From Scolanthus callimorphus (Eukaryota; Cnidaria; Anthozoa; Actiniaria; Edwardsiidae): a stretch of 64,000 nt of DNA. Positions within the stretch are counted from its first letter, which is position 1. Every line of letters begins with the position of its first letter. Of the stretch, positions 22,401 through 30,100 are shown piece after piece. The notes under the pieces are model-generated. The model was not told where the DNA came from and searched no databases. It saw only the letters and a list, made by a program, of their open reading frames with translations. The position numbers and the translations under genes are program-made. The stretch covers positions 8,359,978-8,423,977 of the forward strand of contig CM066923.1 in assembly GCA_033964015.1 (NCBI GenBank). Reading direction: 5' to 3'.

Positions 22401-24847
22401 TACAAATCACTGCATCGCAACCTGCATTTCAAATAATTGATTTCGAAACATAAAATACTATTAATATATGGAGAAAATAGAGAAAAGCCCGTCTCCCCCT
22501 CTGGGCCACCCCTTTGCCGGCAAAATTCTGGCTATGCACCTGTTTTGGCTTTGCTGTTCCGCCAGTCAAATCTTATGAGCCAATCAAATTCTTGCCCTGT
22601 TTCACCTACTTCAGTTGCCTGGCTAGTCATTCCAGCAACTTCTCTATCATTTGCATTTTTCTACTTCACATCACTTAATACTTAATAATAATTTTGGTGC
22701 GCTTCGCTAACCTTTCTCTGAGGCTTGATGAAATGTGTTTATCGAAATCCAGGCGCGCTTCGCACACAACGGAAGAAAAATATTCTACTAGGTCAAATAG
22801 GGGCCAGGGGATGCCGAAAACGTTTAACAGCTTCATTCTTTTTTAACACAACCTATACATACAGCAACAGGATTTCCTTAGTCCATTTTTGAACCAGTAT
22901 AAATATATTATAAGAACATTTTGTTGATGGGTAATACATACAGCAATAGGATTTGGACGGTCTGTGGGAGCGGAACGCCATGGGAACAGGTCTTGCTTGA
23001 TGTGCAGGTCTACCCCCTCATGGGTTTATCCTTTCCCACTGTCTATGCTCCTCTCTCTGACACTAAGTTTTGGTATGTATGTATAAAGTGTATTAAGATA
23101 TTTTGTGTGTGTCTGCGAAAAAAAATTCGTACAAGGCCATCGAGTCCGAAAAAAAATTCTTGCACACCTGATCCCCCAAAAAAAATTCATAGGCAAAAAA
23201 ATTGCCACCCCCCTCCCCTAATTTCTAATGGTTCAGAGGGAAGCCAGTTGACTGCGACAGACAAAACAGAGAAAAGAGTTTCACTGGATCAGATAGTTTG
23301 ATTGGCGGAACAGTAAAGTTAAACAGTACCGGAAGGGTATTTTAGTCTACGATGAAAGGTTTTTTGCTAGGAGTATACCGTAGGTTGGTGTGTTAATGAA
23401 AGTTTCAGGACCAGCCAGTAGGAGATTGCTTATGGTACTATGCACATAATATTATTATAACTGCAGCAAGGGAATAGCTACTGCTATGTTGCTGTCCATT
23501 ATTTTGAAAGGGTATTTTGCATCTAAAGGGGTTGAGAGGTACACAGGCTCTGATATCCAAACGAAACTGTGATCGCAATCTCATTCCCAGAACCTTTGCT
23601 GCGAATTCCTGTTGGCCAACGTCTAATGGCAAGGAGAATGTGCATGTTCTCACATGTTCAGCTGAATGTGTTGCTCTGGCATTCACCTAACCACTTCTTG
23701 ACAAAAAGGGTTTAAAATAGTGCTAGGTATAATATCTCAAAACATTCTAGCCATCCATAAATAAGTGCTTCCATCCAATTCATTTGCCCTGGTTTGATTG
23801 ATTCTTTGTGATCACAAATATTTTTTATTTATTTTGCATTTTTGCAGTTCTAAGTGGCTTACTCTTATGTTGATTCAATAATGCTAGAAACAAAAAAGAT
23901 TGAAGGGGAGAAAAATAGTGCCGATACCAGGAGTCCAACCTCGGTCAACTGGGTTTGATTTGCTTTCTACCTGGCGCTCTGCAGGTTGAGCTACAGTTTA
24001 TGCTAATTTCTTATGGACAGACGGACACCCCACGCACCGTCGAAAGCAATAGTCTATGGTCGCAAAGCACCATAGACTAAAAAATAAAAAAATTACCTAA
24101 AGAGACTTGGTCAGTTGCAAAGCCTTTTTCCAGAAATGTTTCAAGTTCTTCAAGCTTGCCTTTTCCAAGTTGCTCTTCCAGCTGGCAAGTCACCCTTGCC
24201 AGGGCTTCTTTTGAAGTAAAATCATCTATCTGGGGACAAAAGAAAATGGAAGTGCTTGGGAAGACCCACACATAAATCAACATACAAATCTGGAAAATGC
24301 CCAAGAGGGGTTCATGGTTTCTCCATTTGATGTGTAGTCTAAGAAACCTCTACCAAGCCTGTTGAGGACAGCCAAAATTAGCCCCCTCCATTTGAAGAAA
24401 TAACTTATTGATTTGTTCATTAAGTTTATGGGGAAGTCTTCCAGCAAATGCAGTACCTCAAAATGTTGTTTCGCAGTTTGTTTGACAGATGGTAGTTTTT
24501 CTGGGACGTTTCTAGTCGAGGTGTCCTGAACACGTGTTTCCTTAATGCTTGTCCGTGTTTTTACTTTCTGGACAGCACCTCGCTCTGCTGGCGCTAAACT
24601 TGCAAAATTCCCCTCTTCATCTTCTTCAATGACGATAAAATCTTCACAACTAAGGTAGAGCATGAGTCAAGGAAGAAATTATTTTGTTCAGGAGTCCTAA
24701 CGCTGCGCTCAAAGGTTTTACGTTGGCTTCTTCGAGGCCAATGTTGTCTACAAAGTGCACTAAATGTTAAGGATACAACCGTTTGATTTCTCCTGTGAAA
24801 CCCACATGTCGAGATCTGAAGCACTCTATCCCATACAATGCAGACAT
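1356..24847 (-). CDS. PUS7L: PUS7L-like tRNA/mRNA pseudouridine synthase (TruD family), 11 exons, 3' end outside the window
   Basis: Isomerises uridine to pseudouridine in RNA (family knowledge). Exons in transcript order: 24780-24847, 24457-24649, 24097-24229, 18053-18141, 16347-16432, 11372-11459, 3790-3947, 3362-3410, 2732-2865, 2037-2181, 1356-1484. All have AG/GT borders and the frame stays open through every junction, giving about 425 residues. The N-terminus has HVGFTGEIK followed by DFIVIEEDEEG, matching the start of PUS7L rather than PUS7. Later motifs are AGTKDRKAVT with the catalytic Asp, RLGQLSGNHF and GFINYFGPQRFG, all diagnostic for TruD enzymes. The C-terminal half is missing because the gene runs off the left edge. 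Introns of 4.9-7.4 kb host three other genes. The start ATG at 24847 is the first in frame and gives the expected N-terminus. Confidence 0.88.
1626..1766 (+). repeat. 22-bp minisatellite
   Basis: Six to seven copies of a unit like GTCAGCAACCTAAATTCTCG plus TA, in the PUS7L intron between exons 10 and 11. Confidence 0.88.
2037..2181 (-). CDS. PUS7L: PUS7L exon 10
   Basis: Forty-nine codons including the split first Arg, with PMRLGQLSGNHFQIIVRD. This is the RLGxLxGNxF signature of TruD pseudouridine synthases. Donor gtagtg, phase 0. Confidence 0.9.
2283..2560. mobile_element. MITE, family B copy 1
   Basis: The ends are inverted: TTAGTCAAATCACACTAGTA near 2353 and TAGTGTGATTTGACTAATTG near 2518. 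It shares CAATCAGAATGCAG and 'GGCCGAATG..CTATTGA' with 18184-18490. Confidence 0.75.
2732..2865 (-). CDS. PUS7L: PUS7L exon 9, catalytic aspartate
   Basis: Encodes FSYAGTKDRKAVTLQN. The Asp in GTKDR is the catalytic residue of the TruD family and is intact. It is followed by VSVKGVSPQ. The exon leaves phase 2 (CG) at a gtaagc donor. Confidence 0.9.
3362..3410 (-). CDS. PUS7L: PUS7L exon 8
   Basis: Seventeen codons, TKEDTVFTKFVLKKTGM. This is the conserved strand in which TruD enzymes read 'FTLRKEN' or similar. Acceptor ttttcag, donor gtaaga. Confidence 0.83.
3790..3947 (-). CDS. PUS7L: PUS7L exon 7
   Basis: Fifty-two codons plus two bases, starting MHRLIAKNYGSFLESKTF. This corresponds to the 'VHHFVNKKFG' region of PUS7L. 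The C-terminal part is rich in Arg and Lys. Acceptor ttgcag, donor gtaaga. Confidence 0.83.
3960..4145. mobile_element. MITE with CCAGCTATAAGCGCGCGC ends
   Basis: CCAGCTATAAGCGCGCGC near 4004 is matched in inverted orientation by GCGCGCATGCGTTATAGCTGG ending at 4141. Similar GCGCGC-rich ends occur near 28606 and 37197. Confidence 0.72.
4190..4335. repeat. Interspersed repeat, family C intact copy
   Basis: TTAGTTCTCCACATGCACTC and CAAGATGTAAACACCGTTAG flank a short body. The second copy, at 12158-13790, is split by a large foldback element. Confidence 0.75.
4360..4475 (+). repeat. Retroposon 3'-tail-like sequence
   Basis: AATTCAGCCTATTGGCTGC, a small stem-loop, followed by A/T-rich sequence with AATAAA. 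The same block with a CTAT microsatellite tail occurs at 62696-62764. Confidence 0.5.
5277..5541. mobile_element. MITE, family D copy 1
   Basis: 265 bp with TTACAGCTGTTTCAGGTAAC at the left and GTTACCTGACACAGCTGTAA at the right. It is nearly identical to 40315-40579. Confidence 0.9.
5962..6443 (-). mobile_element. 5'-truncated LINE with poly(A) tail and 16-bp target site duplication
   Basis: On the minus strand the element encodes a reverse-transcriptase C-terminal fragment starting KEDETLEHLMVRCTYIQNFW. A 3' UTR and an A tract (poly-T at 5962-5979 on the plus strand) follow. It is flanked by GGTTCAGATCAAACAC at 5946-5961 and again at 6444-6459. This is a classic target-primed insertion, in the intron between PUS7L exons 6 and 7. 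Confidence 0.92.
6597..6894. mobile_element. MITE with a hairpin inserted in it
   Basis: The ends TGACAGGGCCCGACATTAAT and GTGTCAGGCCCTG are inverted. The body has GGCGACA/GTCGCC motifs shared with 47140-47495 and 55970-56450. A hairpin (6728-6792) with CCCTGCGAGCAG ends sits inside. Confidence 0.7.
8222..8445 (+). mobile_element. Short inverted-repeat element, family A copy 2
   Basis: Left end TTTAAAGAGCCCGTGTCAGC, right end GGGGCTGACAC inverted. It contains TTCGATATTAGAAGACGAAT. It lies 200 bp upstream of the GT31 start codon and so may overlap its promoter. Confidence 0.8.
8648..9718 (+). CDS. Beta-1,3-galactosyltransferase-like glycosyltransferase (GT31), single exon, nested in a PUS7L intron
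   Basis: A 356-residue type II Golgi membrane enzyme expected to add galactose or GlcNAc in beta-1,3 linkage to glycans. Residues 24-44 form the single membrane anchor after a short basic tail. GT31 motifs appear in order: RDAIRQTWG (102-110), FILG, DLLLGHFNDTYKHL (156-169), the metal-binding KTDDDMYLN (191-199, DxD), FCAGPFYVLS and the catalytic-region EDVYVG (277-282). N-glycosylation sequons occur near residues 70, 140 and 163. The length is usual for the family. A second Met lies two codons in. It lies antisense to PUS7L in the intron between exons 6 and 7 and has no introns, which fits a retrocopy or a compact cnidarian gene. Its last 145 bp is the founder unit of a downstream tandem array. 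Exact acceptor specificity cannot be told. Confidence 0.9.
   Translation: MTMLRGAYQRKLSSSLCGGIRHRILVAFLMIIIMTIPSTLFLFNCVQSDGKLMDNDNEVIARLLPGDSVNVTIMKPFVEPEVPRDIYALVLILSAPRNKANRDAIRQTWGRTSNWDCLRLATRDPKYAYRSVFILGTTYNESLDKAILEEAREHQDLLLGHFNDTYKHLLFKTLMGLTWATRGVKSTYIIKTDDDMYLNIPNIFGWLQTLRFPVYAGRFAEDWPPNRNKTDKNYISKKDFSGNVLPLFCAGPFYVLSKDVVQLLIKQVPKVPPLMSEDVYVGLLAKKAGLDVGSAPGVYEHVHGEKNTEYMSLCTVRKMLATGHSLSREVIREIHFRVMVAHAVAKDKKSWACPLL
9598..11246 (+). repeat. Tandem array of ~10 units of 145 bp derived from the 3' end of the GT31 coding sequence
   Basis: Unit 1 is the last 48 codons plus stop of the GT31 gene. Later units begin near 9743, about 9862 (shortened), 9996, 10141, 10286, 10431, 10576, 10721 and 10860. 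Spacing is almost exactly 145 bp. Each unit carries the same DNA as the C-terminus (MLATGHSLS...KSWACPLL, then TGA). Because 145 is not a multiple of three, successive units are in different frames and cannot be read through. Copies 2-10 have TTCACAG or ATCATAG before GGACATG, which looks like a splice acceptor. The last unit is broken by an 82-bp A/T-rich insert (about 10905-10984) and by a SINE. Confidence 0.93.
11005..11203 (-). mobile_element. SINE copy (minus orientation) inserted in the last GT31 repeat unit
   Basis: Contains TATATAGC and CGCGCTTTACA, and, reversed, GAGACGTTAAAGAACC. The same blocks occur in the SINE at 48545-48876. It interrupts the unit between GCATGCAGT and AGTAGCAAAAGAC, which are contiguous in intact units. 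Confidence 0.6.
11372..11459 (-). CDS. PUS7L: PUS7L exon 6
   Basis: Thirty codons starting RFLRFCHCVDKQKPAV, matching the 'FFKYLDAKKEN' segment of PUS7L. It is flanked by a 4.9 kb intron holding the first GPCR and a 7.4 kb intron holding the GT31 gene. Confidence 0.8.
12246..13734. mobile_element. Foldback element with ~513-bp inverted arms
   Basis: Left arm 12246-12758 starts AATAAGCCAAATCAGGGTTT. Right arm 13222-13734 is its reverse complement, ending CCTGATTTGGCTTATT. The centre (12759-13221) is single copy except that 13085-13210 repeats part of the right arm. No transposase is readable, so it is non-autonomous. It interrupts a family C repeat. Confidence 0.9.
13855..14240. repeat. Repeat family F copy 1, interrupted
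   Basis: ATAGCGCTATTCACTGATTA on the left and CAGCGTGAACAGCGCAAT on the right. The uninterrupted copy is 42593-42742. Confidence 0.82.
13892..14135. mobile_element. MITE, family E copy 1 (GTTTACACTCGCGGC)
   Basis: Left GGGCCCGTTTACACTCGCGG. The body has GAGATGCAAATCCGGTGCGA in reverse. The right end has GCAATTGAAACCGGC. Copies at 17460-17756 and 36200-36483. It is inserted in a family F repeat (13855-14240). Confidence 0.88.
14359..15408 (-). CDS. Class A (rhodopsin-like) GPCR with degenerate TM7 motif, single exon
   Basis: 349 residues with seven hydrophobic segments. A short N-terminus has an NGT glycosylation sequon. TM1 has an Asn in GLFWNIFIL, TM2 is NLSVADSF with the conserved Asp, and TM3 is preceded by the conserved Cys in KLTCKL. 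TM3 ends in IERF in place of E/DRY. TM4 has the Trp (LSWII), TM5 Pro (LLPTF) and TM6 Pro (VLPHI). TM7 reads NSALSHVSILF where NPxxY is expected, so the activation switch is altered. The ligand is unknown; the family suggests a peptide or small molecule. It lies in the sense orientation within the PUS7L intron between exons 5 and 6. The start ATG sits just after a TA-rich upstream region. The reading frame is intact, so a working but divergent receptor is more likely than a pseudogene. Confidence 0.88.
   Translation of the reverse strand: MENGTSLSPKLMHKVCSYGSFAISPRVAMGASVCLVVVFGLFWNIFILVEVYKTRMRRPIHYLISNLSVADSFVLLLTGIIEFRFLVDGDTYEWGIGGGFGKLTCKLVPFLENTSRIVSLLTLLIISIERFRSVKIALPLPNTAFWRRVSIGLSWIIACAIAFRYLIYADLRQDKNGWIVCDLGLSLIYLILLPTFMIILFVAIVFLNITTVKKLKNNQFCIGLPPRQREKRKREIRDAVRMVLSSIVLYGLCSVLPHILMSFLLYKVGAFAFYNCTSTLLFYFLCLLMIFLNSALSHVSILFSFQILNELLRHAFDVGTVTLGCQKARGTTESALKGLCHDFSKLLLM
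16347..16432 (-). CDS. PUS7L: PUS7L exon 5
   Basis: Twenty-eight codons plus two bases (NGVYSVVARKDPMFDELTGY...). The acceptor is gacag and the donor gtactt. A palindromic element begins about 70 bp upstream of the acceptor. Confidence 0.8.
16501..17207. mobile_element. Double-palindrome element
   Basis: Termini TAGAGGATATTACACGGTGG and the inverted CCACCGTGTAATATCCTCTA. Inside, a segment near 16616-16795 is repeated in inverse orientation at 16877-17055, and a further inverted terminus lies at 16840-16876. It looks like two copies of one element joined head-to-head. It is adjacent to PUS7L exon 5. Confidence 0.88.
17460..17756. mobile_element. MITE, family E copy 2
   Basis: GAGATGCAAATCCGGTGCGA and the CGCGCGAGTTGC end are present. 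The left extremity is degraded. Confidence 0.8.
18053..18141 (-). CDS. PUS7L: PUS7L exon 4
   Basis: Exactly thirty codons including the shared glycine, starting GDFDVKDERALIHLHTRM. This aligns with the PUS7L segment around 'DKNQRASLH'. Acceptor ttaacag, donor gttagc, phase 0. Confidence 0.83.
18184..18490. mobile_element. MITE, family B copy 2
   Basis: CAATTAGACCTCAAGGCCGA near the left and ACCATTAGTTGGTTTATAC at the right, with TAGACCATTAGTAGCTCAGC inside. It is related to 2283-2560 and to the fragment at 38240-38325. Confidence 0.78.
18496..19012. mobile_element. MITE with GACCCCGT ends
   Basis: Left GACCCCGTTTCCACA, right GTAGACGGGGTC. The 517 bp contains several GTACCG/CGGTAC short palindromic blocks. 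Confidence 0.78.
19718..20611 (-). CDS. Class A GPCR, melanocortin/adenosine (MECA)-like, single exon
   Basis: 297 residues with seven membrane segments and very short loops. TM1 has the conserved Asn (LNLLVI) and TM2 the Asp (AMVDLL). TM3 ends in the intact IERY motif and TM7 in TNPIIY, so the G-protein switch residues are present. TM4 lacks the usual Trp, TM5 lacks the conserved Pro and TM6 lacks the CWxP motif. The second extracellular loop is short and has no obvious Cys for the usual disulfide. These losses together are typical of the melanocortin/adenosine/cannabinoid cluster and of many cnidarian orphan receptors. The ligand cannot be inferred. It lies in the sense orientation in the 5.95 kb PUS7L intron between exons 3 and 4. 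The stop follows LGFK near a cluster of A/T-rich sequence. Confidence 0.88.
   Translation of the reverse strand: MLNSSFPPSTCSTETWTTHLAPFEVRTMCLVIVSVLGLACPVTVCLNLLVILALLKKPSLRSKSNQILGCLAMVDLLSGAVGQPLFIANELTRYFGIGPSCLMKNIFLALSKTVTVTSANIVAVLNIERYIAMKYILRHLVLVTNTRIKMAVIAACALPVITSAATFIDPLNGLSMKVLKINASLSVAASIYCCFIVMRICRRHQRQIATEHVAAGLPRETLEQGNVKLVFLIVTVVLLVSFIQGVVVKTFATGRLASFLLPLSVVVMHLTALTNPIIYCARLSAFRQAFKELLGFK
22051..22156. repeat. Near-perfect hairpin
   Basis: Arms of about 49 bp (left starts TCAGTACTTCCCTGCTAGCA) around a 7-bp loop. The right arm matches in reverse complement with few changes. Confidence 0.92.
23925..24005 (-). repeat. tRNA-like relic
   Basis: On the minus strand GTAGCTCAACCTGCAGAGCG resembles a tRNA D arm and box A. 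GGTTGGACTCC resembles box B, and a T run follows. The acceptor 5' strand does not pair, so this is a tRNA-derived relic or SINE head, not a functional tRNA. Confidence 0.45.
24097..24229 (-). CDS. PUS7L: PUS7L exon 3
   Basis: Encodes IDDFTSKEALARV and a helical stretch ending in TDQVSL, leaving phase 1. The acceptor is tccccag and the donor gtaatt. It joins the next exon across a 5.95 kb intron that contains the second GPCR gene. Confidence 0.8.
24457..24649 (-). CDS. PUS7L: PUS7L exon 2
   Basis: Sixty-four codons starting CEDFIVIEEDEEGNF, the conserved N-terminal segment of PUS7L. It is followed by a poorly conserved basic/acidic linker. The exon ends at GAG before a gtactg donor, phase 0. 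Confidence 0.85.
24780..24847 (-). CDS. PUS7L: PUS7L exon 1 with start codon
   Basis: Twenty-two codons plus two bases, beginning MSALYGIECF and ending GFTGEIK before a gttgta donor. The sequence HVGF-x-G-x-IK matches the start of PUS7L. The frame continues into exon 2 through a CG|T codon. The upstream stretch is T-rich, with no in-frame Met that improves the match. Confidence 0.75.
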
Positions 24848-27000
24848 TAAAAACAAACAAATAAAACAACAAGACAAGGATAAACAACGACGTTCCTACT
24901 GCACGTGAAATCAACAAGGCCAGGCTACACGGCTACGACAAAACCCGCTTACCAAGTGCTCGGGCTCAGAATTGATTTACATTGGCGCGAAAGCCAGGAT
25001 GGAGCGAGTGGGGATGAGTGGACTTGTACGATTTTTTTTTCTTAGCTTCAGCGACATCGCCGGAACTATGCGTCAAATTATGTGACGACTCCTTCGGCAG
25101 AGTAATAATCAACATTGAAAGTACATCTCCGTAACGGTTTTTAAAAAGCCCTGGCTAAACTAGGACACATGTAGCGCGCAACATGTTTATAGTAGCCGGC
25201 CGGACACGTTTCCCGGTTTAGCCACGCGCGAGAAATAGTTGCGCGCGACAAATTTTGTCGAAATAACGCTCGCATTCGTTACCTTGTCATCTTTTCAACC
25301 CATGCTTTCGACTTGAACGCTTTAATAAAACTACCATTTTCTTTTTCTGTAATTTTAATAGATTGATCCCCAAGCTTTTCGTTTTACTTCTACCGGCCCT
25401 GCTGATTTAAATAGTCTAGAACCTCCCATTCTCTGATATCTACAGTGTTTACGTCTTAAAATGTCATGCAAACCTTCAAATCGACGGAAAAAAAACACCC
25501 GAAAAGTATGGGGAGGCAGCTTCTCCCGAAAACTTTCATTGTTTTTTACCCGAGTTTTTTGGGCACCAGAAAAATATGGGTTAAAGTAACGTAATTATCA
25601 ATACTTGAACATAAATATCAACGAATAGGCAGTTCTGGACTATTCAAATCAGCTTGGTAGAAAATAATTCTCGGGTGTTCCAGAACATACACCACAAAAC
25701 AAGAAAAACAAAGGGTTATTAAAAAGACAATAACAACAAAGAAAACAATACAAGACAAAAAGTATTTATTGTGGTGGCTGGCCATCCCGGCCGGTTGCCA
25801 TAGTAATGTATTTCAGAACTAGAGAATAAACTATGTGAAACTTACCATACATTAAACAAAGTTGCTTTATTTTACAAACTTCGTTATCGAACTAACACAT
25901 GCATACAAAATACAGGGTGTACATAGAATCTATCTGTCCCAAAGTATAATTTTTAAAACTTTTTGAATATGTCGACGCTTACGATATTTGCTATTTTTAC
26001 TAGCAAACAATTCAGTTTCTCGATCTTTATTTTAATATAAACTGCTTCTTCTGTTTTGTAGTCTCCTGCGTTTGTTGCTCGCCTAAAAAACTGGCAAGGA
26101 TTTGGAATGGCAGATAACCATGTCATTCGAAGTGTACCAAAACTTTCATAGAACAAAATTCCGCCTTTACGTCATGTAGACAAGCTCTTGTACTGGACAG
26201 TCGGAAAACATTTCCCTCCCCTTGTTGAGGAACTGAGGACCCGCATTTGTTACTCAAGGGTTCCCACGTTTTCAGAATTTCAAAATTCTAGGACTTTCAT
26301 GGATCTTTTCAAGGACGTTTGAAAAAAACTAATGACCCTTCATTATGAAAAATGCGGGCTTTCGCGCATTATAAAAGCAACATGGGTATCTTTTGCTTCA
26401 ATAATAGCACGCTGATAGTTGTATTCAGGTCCTTTTGCATTATAATACACTATACGCACTCAGCATCTTGCAAATCTTTCTTCAAGAAAATATTTTTATG
26501 ACTTCTAATGACTTTGATGAGTTTTGTACAAACTCCATGACTTTCCAGGCCTGGAAAAGGACATTTCTAAAATCCATAACTTTCCAGGTTTTTAGAAACC
26601 TATACCCTACCTCCGTAGTTACTGTTGGTACGTCGGACAAATCAAAATGTTGATTTGACTTGCCTAATCGAATAATCAGTACTGTATATCAAGAAAGGGC
26701 TCTCGTCCTTTTACGAATACGCGTGGGTTGCCTGTGGATTTTAAAATCTATTCACCAGACACTTGAAGAGAAAAAAACAAACAAAATGGCGACCAACACA
26801 ATGATTATCGAACGGTGTCAAGTTTTGTTGAATTTTCCTGCTGAATTTTTGCTAAGATATGAGAACAAAACACTGACAAACCTTTCCTAATAAGGACATT
26901 TTGGCAACATTGGCAAGTGGATAATTTTTGGAGACATTTTCTTGACAGTTCTCACTGAGGTAGAACCAAGATATTTCTCCTCCTCTTCCCATGCGCGTGA
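24848..27000. other. Intergenic region between PUS7L and DZIP1
   Basis: Holds the PUS7L upstream region (about 24848-25130), a small palindromic element at 25147-25225 (TGGCTAAAC ... GGTTTAGCCA) and the probable DZIP1 3' UTR (25870-27000). A MITE at 26257-26615 lies within the probable 3' UTR. No coding region is supported. Confidence 0.6.
26257..26615. mobile_element. MITE with ACTTTCCAGGCCTGGAAA core
   Basis: Left AAGGGTTCCCACGTTTTC. The internal palindrome GACTTTCCAGGCCTGGAAAA is characteristic of a widespread non-autonomous element. The right end is degraded. Confidence 0.65.
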
Positions 27001-27149
27001 TCACGTCAAATGATGTACATCTAGATCGCTATCGTCAAAGTCCGAGTAGTCGGCGACGGTGAAAGCCGTGACCGCGGAGGAATGGGGCTGTTGACCGAGG
27101 TTGTTACGGGGACTGGGGACTGGTCGAGAGCGAGATGCGGGAACTGGGG
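27001..27149 (-). CDS. DZIP1: DZIP1 terminal exon with stop
   Basis: Forty-nine codons including the stop (TGA at 27001-27003), ending VADYSDFDDSDLDVHHLT. A 'DFDDSDLD'-like acidic end is typical of the family. Acceptor tttcctag. Confidence 0.87.
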
Positions 27150-30100
27150 CTAGGAAAAAGGAAAAGGCAGACTGAGCGTGACGTTGAGACAAGTAGGTTT
27201 CCAATTCTGCTCCTAAACGATCTTCGCTCAACAGTGCGGAAATGACCTACTAAAATCACTAAATTTCAAACAGTAAGGTCAGGTTAACTCATTTAAGCTC
27301 CAGTTTTTTGCATACAGATTCCCTATCTGATGAAAAACAAAATTTCAAATGACTTTATGAAGTTGCTAAAAGTAGAGCTCGCTTCAACATTTTCTGCAAC
27401 TCGCAACGCTAAAAAATATTGCATTGCAGGGGGATGTTATACGCGCGCTTTTCGCTTCAACTCGCAACACAACAAATATTGCGTTGCGAGTTTCAAGAAA
27501 AAATTGCCTTGGGTTGCATGGCCTTAAGATAGAAACATAACCAAAGGGCCTTGACAATTAACACTTATTGGATGAGGCTGAGCATGATAGTGAGATTTGT
27601 CAACGCCGAGGTTGGTTGTGTTATCTGCCGAAGCGAAGCTGAGGCGTATAACACTAACTCGAGGCGTTGACAAATCTCACTATCATGCGAAAACCGAATT
27701 CAATAATTGTTTTATTATTCAGCAGCCAAGAATTCTTACCTAGCTAAACGAAGTCGACGATGAGGCCTTGCAAGGCGAAACGGTTTTTCAACTTCAGCTT
27801 TACGTCAATTAGCATTTTCAATTCAAATACCCATTGTTGACGTTTAGATATCCTGAGCAATGATTTCTCGGCAAAAAACATAGCAGATTCAACGAGAATA
27901 TGGCAAAATTGGCTTTCGTTTCCGAAATGAAAACCAACATGGCGGCCAAACCTATTGGCTTGCGTTATGACGTCATTAGAGTGCGTCAATTCTAATGTCT
28001 GTAGTATGACGTCACGCACTGCGCGCCAACAAGATTTCGCTGTGTACTCTTAGCCAATCAGAATCAATAGTGGCATGGCTGAATAATAATAGACCTTTTC
28101 CGCTTAAGTGGGGGTCCTGTGGTTTGTTTTCCTAACTGGCACTCATGGGAAACAATTTCTTTGTTTGGTCACATGAATATTAAAGAGCTTTCTCAAGGGA
28201 AAAACAAAAGATTTCGTTTGTCGAGTGTCAGTTGTGGTAACAAACCACAGGACCCCCGCTCAAGCGGAAAGGGTCTATTCCCCAGAAAACAAAAAAGAGG
28301 TCGAGAAAAATGGCGGGTACTCACCACTGCTCGGCTTGCTTTGTACCGATTGTCCTGACCTGAAAACAAAAAAACTGTATTAGTAGCCGTTTCCTCTGAA
28401 ATCCATTCTTGCGGGTGCCATTAGTTTTATTCCACAACAAAGTAGGCAAAAATAAAAACAGAAACAGCACCACAAACAGTTAAAAGCACGCGCAGCCAAT
28501 CGGTGTTTTGATTGGTTCTTTTAGCGCAAATCCTTAAACCAATGACTGAGAGCCAATCAGAATTCGAGAAACGCGCACAGTGTTGTATAATATGAAATGA
28601 ACGATTCCAGCTGTAAGCGCGCGTGCTTTCTTTTCTTTAGAAATGCCTCTGGACTGTAACATAATTTTATACAACAACACTAGCAAAACGCGCGCTCTAA
28701 TTGGCAGACAGGACGTGTGTTATTAGAGTTTAGAAAATAACACCTATGTTGTATTGCGAATGTGCGCATTCTGATTGCTTAAAAAGCGTGTTTGTAAGAG
28801 ACCTGAGAAACACGATTGTCACGCAACGCTGTCGCGCGTGTGTATGTTATTTTCTAAAAGCAATAAAAATACTTTCTGCGTGCTCTCTGGTTTCTTACAA
28901 ACACTCGGGGAATGTTGGTCGAACTGATAAAACTTGAAAGACACTCGCCTTCGGCTCGTGTCTTTCAAGTTTTGATCAGTTCTCCCAACATCCCCCTCGT
29001 GTTTGTAAGAAAGCAGAGAGCACGCGGAAAGTACTTTTATTGCTTAATTAGAAAATAACACCTATGTTGTATTGTGAATGAATAGAGGAGTATTCTGCCG
29101 CGCATGCGCATTGCATCTTAAGAACCTGTCTTGTTTGGTTATCAATGGCGGAGAAATATTACCGAGTGTGTCGAAACATGCGCCAGTTGTGCACCGTGTA
29201 AGGATTAACTTCACCGAAGAATCTAAGAAATAGCTAAATGGGCTTTTGGTCTGTAATTGTGGCTGGAATCCGCGAGTGAAAGAACACAGTTTCACTTCTA
29301 ACTTACCGAACAAACATGCAAAGTCTACTCACTTACGGGACTGAAACCAGCATGTTGTCGTTTGCTTGGGTTTTAACGATGTGGATATCTGCTATGCAAC
29401 GAAGGCTACTGCTCCGAAACCCTGTCTTATGGTAAGTTTTAGTTCTATAGTTTGTTCATAACATACAAAAATGTAAATCGGTTGTTCTCTTTCAGCGATC
29501 CAGCTCGAAAATATTACGATATTATGTGTGAAAACCTCATTTTAGACTTAATTGACAGTGAATTTCCCGTAATCGTAGAAAGAGTATCACAGTTCGGACA
29601 TTTGGACTAGTTTTATCGTCCTTTCCTTGTTTGTTCTTTGTGGGTTTTATTAGCCCCAAAATCGGAGAAAGTTTTCTGATTATTTCTTGAAAGTATGACC
29701 ACACTTTTACTCGGTTTCGTCTCTGGTAAAATTCTAAATGAATTTCACACTCGACAATCGTGTTGAAAGTTCATAACGCGTATCTAACTTATTACTAAGT
29801 ATTACTTTTTATTTCATAGTGATCGGTGGCATATTTTCGAGAATATTGCCTGCTAAATTATGCCTAAAATTTCTTTGCTTATGAATATTTATTAATATAT
29901 TATTGTGAAAAATCTAGGAAGAGTATCACACAAGTATTCCTATCATGTTGAGCCTCACTAATGATATTATCATCCTGTCATATTGAATTACCTGGCAAAA
30001 TCGGAGAAAATATTATTAAACTTGTTTGTTGTAAGCTGGTTTTTCATCACTTTGTTGCATATGATGTATTTGTTCATATCTTGCTATGGCCAGCAGTCCT

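Noticed and set aside
23925..24005. Possible tRNA gene on the minus strand
   Set aside because: The acceptor stem does not form and the T stem is imperfect; treated as a tRNA-derived relic.
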